The notes below the pieces were generated by a model. That model was not told the DNA's origin, did not search any database, and saw nothing but the letters and a program-made list of their open reading frames with translations. The translations under genes were made by a program, and so were the position numbers. 38,817 nucleotides of DNA from Hyphochytrium catenoides (taxonomy: Eukaryota; Sar; Hyphochytriomycetes; Hyphochytriales; Hyphochytriaceae): the NCBI GenBank assembly GCA_900088475.1, contig FLMG01003887.1:1-38817 (forward strand), given 5' to 3'. This document shows positions 10,401-20,721 of the stretch, piece after piece. Positions within the stretch are counted from its first letter, which is position 1, and the number at the start of each line of letters is the position of its first letter.

Positions 10401-13400
10401 CTCTCTCTCTCTCTAATCAAGAGACCCCTCATTCCACCTTGCTATATACCATAATTCTATCTCTGCATAACCTGTGATGCTTTCCTGTGTTTTCACATTG
10501 TGGACGCGGCTGTGGCATTCCTCAAGAAGCATTCTTGTTACCTCTCCCCTATCGCACATGGCAGTATATGTTGATATGGATGCCTCTTCCTTGCCAGCCT
10601 TTCCTTGCCACAACGTTCCTGACTTGCCGCCCTATCCTCAATAACAGAACCTGGTCTTAGCCCATTTGAGCCAGCCCAAGCAGCCGGAAATGCTTTCAAT
10701 ATGTCTTCCTACCCTCCTCCGTTCCTCTTTGTCCCGACCACTGCCAATCCTGGGGACACGTCTGCACAGACCGAGCCCGCTCTCAATTTCAGCTCCTGCG
10801 GCTACTTTCTGGAAGCTCGAGGACCCACCATCTTGTTTGTCAACTCAGAAGAGTTCAGGGCACCTGTTAAGGTACAGCTTGACCGAGGGTGTCTTACTAC
10901 TCTCCCTTCTTGTACATTATACTATCCGCCGTCGACTTTCCTCGCCCTGAGCATTGTAGTGTCGGGGTAGAGTCACGCTATTCCGAAGCCGCCGCTCTTG
11001 CTGACAAGCTTACCTTACTGTTCTTAATGACGGTGTTACCTTCTTCTGGCCTTGAATGCTCAATGAGTCCGCCGTGTCATTCGCGTCGCGTTCACATGTG
11101 TTGTAGGCTATTATTCGCAAGAAAGGATTAACCGACGAGCCAACTAGATGGAGCTACACGAATTGGCACTTTCTATTCGATATTTCTCCATACAATGTCC
11201 GCTTCGAATCCATCTTCCAGCAGGGGGAGCAAGTCATAGCGGAAGAGGGGGACTATGCAGGCGTTGTTGCCAATATCCCCTCTGTGGCTGCATCCATTGG
11301 GCAGAATTACTCATCATTTTTCATCTATACTGAAGGCAGGCCATTCGAGGTTGACGTCCCAGGAGGTAAGATATCTTGTCATGCAAATGAATTGATTCTG
11401 GTGGCGTGGTTCTGGCGTCCGGTCTGCTGCTGTCCTCACTCCCTGGCCATACTGTCCTCCTCTTCGTTACGCAGATCACAATGTTTTTCTTCGTGGTCTG
11501 ACGTCTCAAGATACGGTTCAGTCCATATATCAGGACAGTCGATTTCAGCCTACGGATCAGTTTCTGTGCAATATTCCCGTGATGATTGGAGAATATCGTG
11601 AGTAATTTGCGTAGGAGTGAGCAGTGTGGATGTTGACGTTCTGTGCGCTGCTATCTATGGCCTTCCAAAGCCAAGAAGTTATCTTCCCTCTTTTGAACAG
11701 TTGGCTTTTTGGTCTACAACCACTTCATTTGCCTTGGTCAGTGGTACGCTCAATCGTTTTCGGGATATGTCTCTATCAACTAGTGGGTTCTGGTCTCTTG
11801 AAGGGTGAATCTGACCGACGTATTTTTGCAGAGTCAAGTAGCTGGTCCACGATTTGGCTAGTCTGTATTAGTGGAGCACTTGTCGCTGTCTTCCTCACGT
11901 TCGGCATCTCTTTATTTCTTGCCAAAGTCGGACTCTGCCATGCCAATTCCAGGCGGTATGACACCTTCCTCCTTGCTGAGACAATCTTGGTCGCTTGCTC
12001 TGTCCCGTTGCTTTGGTTCCTTGCCAGCTGCTTATGTCTCTTCACTGTTTCCACGCAACTGTTTGGTGGAGACATTCGTCTTTATGCTAAGGTTAAGCAT
12101 TGCTTTTAGGTCGTTTTGACAAATCGTTCATTTCCATGCCAAGTCTAATAATAACTACTTCCCTTCCGATGTCTACTGATTGTCGATGAGCAGCGATAAT
12201 TGGCTTTACCTATTGAAAGAAGTTAGGGAACATTCCTCATGGAAGCGCAAAAACCGCTTCAAGTCGTTTGCTCCTGTCCGCCAGCCACGAAATTCGGAAG
12301 ACCCACATGCAACGACTTCGTCTTTTAAAGAGCTAGACAAGGTACGTTTACTCTTCTAAAAGCACTTGACGGAGCTTCAGCATCGGTCCAGAAGTCTGTT
12401 CTTATCTTTCCTATCACCTTTCATCTCCTCTTGGCTATTCCAGCACTTGCCCTCTGCGCTACCCATTCCCAACTTGTCTGTAGATCAACTAGTATTCGAG
12501 TACTTTGCCTATTCATTACATATGGCAGTCTAGGTTCTGATACTCTAGTCTTTGCTCTACGGTTCCTCGCAGGGAAGTAGCAAAGTCTTGCGGGCACGAT
12601 TTCCATCTAAGCAGAGCACCACCAGGATTGTAAGCAAGCGCTACCCTCATCTTTCGTTCAAGATTTCCGGAGGGGAGGGCATCGATCTGCTTTCTCCGTC
12701 TGAAGCCATCTCCTTCCCATTTCACTCTGCGACTTCCCAAACTGTGGCACACTCACTTGGGGGAAATAGCTCGGGTGAGCTGAGAGCTAACGGTCATGGG
12801 CAGTCCATAAGTACTCCTCCAGCCTCATTCAAAGACTTGGAAGACGAAGAAGCACAGCCAGAAAAACGAGAAAGGGAGACTGACGAAGATGGCGCTGAGG
12901 GAGGTATTGCCGTTAAGGAAGAGCTCAATGGGCCGAAGGTCAAGTTATTCGTTGATGCGGAACGTACCTTCTCCGCCATGTATGCCGCACTTGTGGCTGC
13001 GGAAGAGCAGGTTTGGCGTCTAAACTCTCCTTTCTCCCACTTCCTTTTCTACACATCCATGCTACACTGTGGCTTCCAGGTTACCGCTGGGTTTGCTATC
13101 GGTGGTTACACTTTCAGTTCTCGCTTGGTTTTCCCTAATCCTTCCATTAGCCTTCTATAATACACTCTCCCGTGCGGCATCTAGCTGACGATCACTCTAT
13201 ACGCTATAGATTTTGATTGCAGGCTGGTGGATCTGTCCTGACGTCCACCTTGTACGGAAACCTCATCTTTTTGGAGATAGCAAGTTGGACAATCTTCTGT
13301 TAAAGAAAGCGGAAGGTGAGTTCTACTAGCATCTCGGGCCCTGCTCCACGCATTTCTGCACTTTCTGCTCTCCTTCTTCATAAGGGAGAACCGAGCATCT

Positions 13401-16400
13401 CGGGAAACCTAGTGTTTTTACAGCCAAATGGGCGCTCATGGAAAGAAGTAATGCGTTTCGAACAGAAAAGTAGATCTCTCGGCGGTCTCTAACTCTTGCC
13501 CCTCGTGCCTCGTGCCTCACGGTGAATTCGGTGCGCTCGATTCTTGCTCTTTATCATCATCAAACCCCGACTCAATGTGGCGCAGAGGGGGTAGAGATCT
13601 ACATCCTAATGTACAAAGAAGTAGCGCTGGCACTGACATTGAATAGTGCGTACACAAAGAGGCGGTTGATGCAGCATCAGAATATTCACATTATCAGACA
13701 TCCCGAGGACTTCCAGCTGCTGGACCTGGGTTTCTGGTCTCATCATGAGAAAATTCTCTGTGTCGACCAGAGGGTTGCCTTTGTGGGAGGTAGGAAGAGC
13801 CACAAGATTGCAATTTCCTGAACCCTCACTATACATCTGAGCCTTTTTACGAGCTACGTGCAGACCTTTTTCGTGAGAGGCGTGTTTGATTGTATCTCGT
13901 CCGTTGGCTAGTGGTACGCTTTTCGACTTTTGTTCTGCCAATTGACCCGATCTTTCCCTTGCAGGTTTGGACCTTTGTTTTGGTCGGTGGGACACTCCCG
14001 ATCACAGACTAGTCGATAGTGAACAGCCTTACACCTGGCCTGGAAAAGACTACTCGAACCCCAGGCAAGAAGCTGCACGTTTCACACTAGCTCCCGCTGT
14101 GGCTCTATTGTCCGTTCCATAAAATCCTGTTCTTGAAAGCTTGCTATGTTGACCCGCCAAATTGCGGTACCTGTCAGATTGCGATTACGTCTTTCTTCTA
14201 ACACCTTCTTCGTGGACACAGGGTAAAGGACTTTGTTGAGCTGGACAAACCTTATGAAGATCTAGTTGATAGAAAATCAGTCCCAAGAATGCCATGGCAC
14301 GATGTCCACTGCGGGTAAGTAGAGATAAAACGTACGAGGTTAAGCCTATGGAGACGCTGTTGGTAGTCTCCCAGGAGCCTTACGTCCTCTGGTCTGCAGT
14401 GTCTTTGGTCTACCAGCTCAAGATATTGGACGACACTTTGTGCTTCGGTGGAACTACATTTGTATGGGAGTGCGCTATGACCTTAAGACAGGTGAGGGGG
14501 AACGGAGTTAGTCGCAAGTATTGTCGCCTTCCTGTGGACCTCTTTTCAAGGTTTCTGATAGCTACATTTGTCATGCGAGTTGGCCAGAGTGCTCTGATGG
14601 CAAGAACTACTGATGTTGGTCATTCGCTTGTCTTCAAACTCCACCCTGTTCTCTCTCCTTTATTGGCATGGCTGCCTGGCTCTCCAACAGTTGCCTTTTA
14701 TGTTCACTCTTATCAAGTACTCCCATTCACTGTGGATCACGCGACTCTTTAGGTCTTTGTCGCTGTTTTCGGCGGCGTCGGCTTCGTCGTGTCGAAAAGT
14801 GCCTGATACCCTACGACTATCAGAATATCTCTGATTCCACGTCGAGCGAAGATTTTGCTCGCTCTTTTGTGGAGGAGCAAGGACCAACTTCTGCTCCACA
14901 AAGGTGGATAATAGGGCGTTTAGGGATGCTTTACCTGTTACCCTGCCATTGTTGCCCAATTCTACTTTGCCCTGTCTGCTGTCGCATTTGGCCTCCTGGA
15001 ACGTTTTGTTGACGCCCGTTTCGCCCGTTTCCGTTGGCTGTCCATCCTTTTGTAATGTCTACCTCTCTTTCGTTCTACTTGGCGCGGTCCGTCTCCTAGG
15101 TAATCCTCTGCCGGGGGATAACGCCCGTCGCTAGTGTGCACGACGACCTTACCTGTTGTCCATCCATTCCTGAGCGATCTCTGAACAGGCTTGCGCTAAC
15201 ATTGAGCTATATTTTCCCATCATCCAACCCTTTAGTGGGGCTCCATCAATTTTGGAAAACAACAAGCCTAGTAAAGTCAAAACTCAGGATGTAGTCAAGG
15301 TTCCTTCCTCCTCAGCAATGTTGCAGCAGCCTCTACCACCCCGGTTGTCGGCGCATGGAGGGATAGAGAGGTAGGGAGTGTTGACAATCCTCCACTTCAT
15401 CATTTCTCGTGCTTTGGTCCGCTAAGTGACAATTGCAATACTTGGACCGAACCAGGCTGCTAACAGAGAAATGGCTGCGGACGGCCAGCGCCGTAAGCGA
15501 AGACAACTGGGTGGACGCTCAGTGTCAGGTTATTAGGAGTCTATCCAAGGTACGTAGCGCTTTCCAGACGTCGAGTTTGCTTTGCTTGCTTGTCGCCGTC
15601 CCTCACCATTTCTCTCAGCTCACTATCCTGTGTAGGGTGTTATGCCAACTCTCCTCTTTCAGCTTAGCGCTCATCGTGTCTATCGTGGTCTATATACCTA
15701 TTAACGCCGTTCTGCTGATTTTTATATTTTCTTCCTTAGTGAAGCGTTACATTGCGTTATTGCGTTACGTTTGTGGGTCACCCATGCTCTGCACCATGGC
15801 ATTTTTTGACCTCGCTTCTTTGGGTGGACCCTGCCGCCTCACCCTTGGCTGATCGTCCACTCACCCACCCCACCAACTCCGTTCTGTGTGACCCTTCATG
15901 CCACGTAGTGGTCAGGCGGCATAAGAACTGAAGCCAGCATTCAGAACGCCTATATCAAGCTTATTCATGGCGCCAAGTCATTTATTTATATAGAAAACCA
16001 GTTTTTTGTCTCCGGCCTGCAAGGGACTTTTGACGTCAAGAACCGGGTGTTGCAGGCGCTTGTTGAGAGGATCACAGAGGCCATCGAGAAAGGAGAGATC
16101 TTTCGGGTTATTGTTGTTATGCCTCTTCTCCCAGCGTTCGAAGGTGAAGTAGACGGAGGGCAGGCATCTACGTTGCATGCTGTGATGCACTGGCAGGTAA
16201 GAAAGCTTAACTTTCCAGCTGCAGAAAGCATTGGTTTTACGATTCTCCTTTATGTCTTCTTCCACTCCTTGTGGTTTCTCGCCTTCCCTCATTGTTGTCC
16301 TGCTGCTAGTATCAAACCATATGCAGAGGAGGACAGTCGCTGTGGGAGAAGGTTGCAGAATTGACTTCGTCACCTGAAAGCTATGTGGCTTTTTTCGGTC

Positions 16401-19400
16401 TCCGGACTTATGATACACTTCCTAACGGAGAGTTTGTGACGGAACAAATATATGTACATAGTAAATGTATGATAGTTGACGATAGAAAGGTGCTTATAGG
16501 GAGTGCCAACATCAACGATAGGAGCCTCAATGGGCACAGGTAAACATCGCCGTCTATCTTCGAAGTCCCTTCTCAGTCTTCCTACCCAAAGACATGCCCA
16601 TGAAGGTCTATGCTTTCTTCCTGACTCGGAATGACTCCTCTCTGGGACCTGACTCCAAAGTGTTTGTTTTGATGTCGCGTCGCGTCGCGTCTTTCACTTC
16701 CGTCTTGGCCTTCTCCGAATTCTCATCTGTACTTACCTACACCTCCCACCTCACTTCGTTTTCAATTGGGCTTTCCCCTGTTTTACTCTCAACGCTGGGT
16801 GCCGTATCCTTTGTAGGGACTCCGAGATCGCTGTGGTAATAGAGGACGTCAACTTCATTGAAGGCTTCCTCGCTGGTAAACCCGCAGCGTTGGGAGTCAC
16901 CGCTCATCAGCTTCGCCTCTCTCTTTTTAGAGAGCACCTAGGGATACAAGAGGACAACGATGAGAAGATACGGCAGATCCTGGATCCAGCTGCAGACGAA
17001 TGTTGGGTGAGCGTCTTTTCCTTCTCAGATCGTGTACATACTAGTTGACCTCTCTTTCTGTTTGCAAGGTGGTATCTCTTCTTTTTGCATCCCCATGCGA
17101 ATACCACTGGCTTGTTGCTCCCCTTGCCCCTAGTTCTTCGACGTAGCTCCTAACATGCTGTCCATTCTTCTCTCGCTGTTAGTCATTCACACTTCTGCGT
17201 AAACTTTCGTTGACCGAGTTTCTTCGTTTCACCATATGCCTGCCTTTCTCAGGGGTATATTAATGCAAGGGCAAAAAAGAACACTGACATCTACGAAGCA
17301 GTTTTTCATCCATTCCCGTCTGATAGAGTAAAGACCTTTAACGATATTCGGTACGGTTGACTGCATCCACTGCCCCTTCTTTCTCTCTTTTGGGATGGAC
17401 CCAGTCTTGACGTTGCGTCTCTAGCTCATAGTGTACCCTCGTCCTAGTGTAGTTTCAATGCTGATTTCGTATCCCGTCCGGGCTCATATTTATCCCTTTC
17501 TTCTATATGCTGCATCTTGTTACGCCCAGCGGCTATGAGCTGGACGAAGTCTTCGAAAATCAGCGACACAACCGACTGCGAATGCAGCGGTGGTCGCAGG
17601 ACAATTTGAATGAAGATGATCCACCTTCCTGGTGCGACATAGCTGGCAGACCAGTCACAGGTAAGCAAAAGAGATCACTCCTCACTAAAGCCTCAAATGT
17701 TAAGTTCGAATTAGTCCCTGAATAGAAGTACTTGAGGGTCGTGCATGGGAGCTTTGTCATCTAGGAATGGGTGACGTATTGAATATGCTGTCTGGCATAG
17801 GTTTTTGATGTTTCTTCTTTCCCAAACCTGTACAAGGTCACGCCTTTGATCTCTCGGGCTGGGTAGTGGCAAAGCCGTCAGAGGAGGAAACTCTCCCGAC
17901 AGACGAGGAAGGCTGGGTCTACGCTTTCTCATTCTCTACGCTTAACCTTCCTATTCATGAGCGACCAATCTGGACAGGGACAGCTCTCAAGTAAGCGGAT
18001 CGACCTTCATTTATCCATGAATTCCTCTCTGATTTATTGGGACATTCTCCTTTTGACCATCGCTGTTGACTTCTATCATATTCTCTCCTCGCTTGCTTCG
18101 TCTTCCTCCATTATTGTCGACATCCCTGAAAGTTATCTCTTCTTCCCTTATCACGTTCTGAGGTCCACTATCTTTGCTTCGTCGCATAGTAACGGATCTT
18201 GAACTTTCTATAGGCCCATTGCTGCTGTCCGACGCCGTCGATGGGTACGCGCGGAACGCCTCTCTGGGTCAGAGGTTCTTATCACGCCCAGAAACTCTGG
18301 ACCGAATATTCACAAGCCGGGGCCAGATGCCATGAGTGCTCTCCACCGACTGGTCAATGAGGAGGAACGAGAGGATAGGATTGCAGGCAGGAAAGACACA
18401 GTTGAGATAATGTAAGCTGTCCTGCTCTTCCTTTGCTCTTGTCCCCTCTTACAATGGCTAACTTGAGTGATATTTTTCCGTGCAGAACGCCGCGTCAGGA
18501 CTCTCCATCCTCTTCCTTCCCACCAGAAGGAAGCCAGAGGAGAGGAAGGAAGGATTCCTCTGCATTTTGGATTGAAGGGATGCTGGACTTGGCGAAGAGT
18601 CAGGCTCAAAGTCTTCTCTCGTCCACCGCGGCAGCGGGTACACAAATTATGCAGAGATTAGACAAGAAGGCTGAAGAGAATCCCAGTTCTAATTCCCCCC
18701 CAGTACGTCCTCCCAGCTGCGGGCAGATTTCTACCTCTTCATTCGAGATGCCATGCTATTCAGTCTGCCTGCCCATTCGTCTGTTGGTTTCTGTTATTCT
18801 GAAGGGAAGCTCTCGAAATCTTAGGTTGTCCTTCAATTGACCTCTAATTCTGTTTTCTTTCATTCTCTTTCTTCCTGTTTCTGTCTCTTTCTCACTCTGC
18901 TCGTTCTCTCCATGCGGACGCTGATCTTCTTGCATTGCCTTCAGATGAGACTTGAGGATGCGAACAAGCTGAATCAAATCAACACGCTCACTCGAGTGCC
19001 AAAAGGTGGAGGAGGAGTACCAACAGAGGATTATCTAGCGGGAATGGATCTCATTGCTGGAGACAAAGAGGAGGAAGAGGAAGAGGATGAGGACAAGGAG
19101 TATGACATAAGTGGCATTATTCTCGATACTCTGCAGACAATGAAAGAGAGGAAAGGGCCTGACGAGGGAACTCTTGCGCCTCCTCCAGATGGATCTGCAG
19201 AGAGAGTCATTCCACGTGAAAAAGGTGTACCTTCATCTGGATCTTCACCTATCCTCCCTACGCCTGTGGCAGAAGAAGAGAAGCGCGCATCTTTCTCTCC
19301 GGCGTGCCCGCCGTCTTCTTTCGTAGACGCGAAGTTAGTGGACACTGTGACGAGCCCCACTGCGCTTAACTATTTAGCAGAAATGGACCAGTGGAACCGA

Positions 19401-19517
19401 GGCATCATCATGAAGAGGCTTTCGAAGATTGAAGGCAACTTAGTGAAGTTTCCTCTGCAGTTTCTGGTGAATGAGAATTTGAAGCCTTCGATGCTGCCCA
19501 AGGATTTGCACATATAG
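7462..19517 (+). CDS. Transmembrane phospholipase D with PX, split PH, HKD and DysF domains (PXTM-PLD class)
   Basis: Hydrolyses phosphatidylcholine-type lipids to phosphatidic acid. My 31-exon model: 7462-7935, 8281-8379, 8491-8612, 8812-8887, 9092-9292, 9435-9525, 9729-9899, 10118-10351, 10648-10871, 11107-11365, 11475-11597, 11832-11955, 12194-12341, 12573-13010, 13210-13315, 13586-13789, 13965-14064, 14222-14314, 14400-14461, 14753-14903, 15236-15370, 15456-15549, 15909-16196, 16310-16539, 16817-17006, 17253-17350, 17530-17660, 17837-17990, 18214-18411, 18486-18702, 18945-19517; 1,935 residues. Domains: PX ~134-247; PH fragments ~258-268, ~364-408 and ~734-747; membrane helices ~286-312, 342-363, 420-444, 472-489, 697-721; PLD ~905-1500 with HKD1 (H1017, K1019, D1024) and HKD2 (H1389, K1391, D1396, then GSANINDRS); DysF ~1512-1625; acidic tail. 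Exons 17/18 use a GC donor. The exon 12/13 junction is uncertain (in-frame TGA at 12177 in the alternative). Resembles Phytophthora PLD1 from memory. The start has an in-frame stop upstream at 7441 but could lie in a further exon. Confidence 0.88.
9009..9096 (+). repeat. 44-bp tandem duplication containing a 3' splice site
   Basis: Two adjacent 44-bp copies (9009-9052 and 9053-9096) differ only in a short internal stretch (CACTTGGT against CGTATGAT). Each contains the pyrimidine tract, the AG acceptor and the first exon bases of PLD exon 5 (TTGCTTAGGGCTA). The second copy's AG (9090-9091) gives the open frame used in the model. Splicing to the first copy's AG (9046-9047) would read Gly-Tyr-stop. 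Confidence 0.9.
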
Positions 19518-20721
19518 ATCAGAAAGTAGAGAGAGATGGCTGAGAGGTGATGGACACGACGATGTATACTAACGGACAGCTGCCTCCTCGGTAAAACTGT
19601 ATAGCTTTGTATAATGTATATGGACAACCACTAGCCGCCTTTTCATGTATCTCTCTCCTCACTGTAAAAGCTGCTACTCTGAGGTCTGGTACATAGCCTC
19701 ACCGTCCATTGCAGAGAGCGAAAGGTGGAAAGATACTATATAATATGCTATCAGCAGTCGTTCCCGGAACAGCGAAGGGCACTGGTGCGTTCTGAGTAAT
19801 TCTTAGGCAGTCTCTGTGGCCCAGACTCCATAGCCCATACACAGTCTACATCCAAAAGCTGATAGGAGGCAGCCAGTGAATGCCAAGCTAAGATAATGTA
19901 TGAGGAGAGACCTGGTGAACCTACGACTGATGGCGTGTGGACGAGATGAAGAAGAGTGCAACAGATATCTTAAAGCCCCTGCTAACAAGAAGGAGAAGAG
20001 AGGCGCAGGCTACTGTCGTCTTCTGATGGGAAGGGGCGGAAGGCTCTCTATCAAGCCAGAGGACGAAGAGAGAATCAGTCCTCGGCCCTGACAATCCCGC
20101 AAGACTTTCTCCCTCTTTTGATCGACTTCCCTGCGCGGAGGTACTGGACTTAGTCACAAACTTTGGTGTCCCCCTTAGGACTAAGCCTGTCTCTTCCACA
20201 CTTGGTATCAAGCCCTCTCCATCCTCCCTATCTTCCTGGCGATCACCTAACCTCGTTGGTCATCAGCTCTCGTCCTTTCTCTCTTCCTCCCCCATCTTTG
20301 TCACAAAGCTCTCTGCTTCCCAGGAGATTCTCTCACCTGCAATGAGGGTGATCGGACCCATACACAACCTCTAGAGTTGCTTTTGCCCTCGTGTAGCATG
20401 TCAAAGCATCCAAGGGTTGAAAGACAATGGATGATAAAGGAGGAAATAGACCCTGAATGCACGGCCACATTAGAGTGAAGGACCGGCCAGACGATAGAGC
20501 ACGGTCCGAGGTAGGGGTCTCCTACAGAGACATCGCTGAACTGATGTCTCTGTGGCCTCGAGCTGAAGGTGGCCTCGAGCCAGAGAAGGAGAGAAGGAAG
20601 AGAAGAGAGAAAGACCACGAGAGAGAGGGTCAAGGAGGAGCATATACAGACCGAGAGGGAGAAGACGAAATCGGGTAGCAGATAGAGGATGCTGAAGATG
20701 CTATAAGGGAAGTGAGGGAGA
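19518..20721. other. Convergent intergenic region between the PLD and SET-domain genes
   Basis: The two genes end toward each other here. The stretch after the PLD stop is moderately A/T-rich, with an AGATACTATATAATATGC element around 19731-19748 that could be a TATA-like or polyadenylation-region sequence. Open frames exist on both strands at 19.9-20.35 kb and 20.46-20.68 kb. They are Ser/Pro- or Arg/Glu-rich and match nothing I know. The last part is purine-rich. Confidence 0.5.

Noticed and set aside
13606-13995. A 129-codon minus-strand frame across PLD exons 16-17
   Set aside because: The plus strand here encodes the HKD1 motif and its conserved surroundings; the antisense frame has no recognisable content.
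16673-16693. Short tandem GTCGC repeats
   Set aside because: Only about three units inside a PLD intron; too short to mean anything.
20010-20373. Ser/Pro-rich plus-strand open frame of about 110 codons
   Set aside because: It has no ATG, the opposite strand is also open, and nothing in it matches a family. Frames of this length are expected by chance in a window this size.
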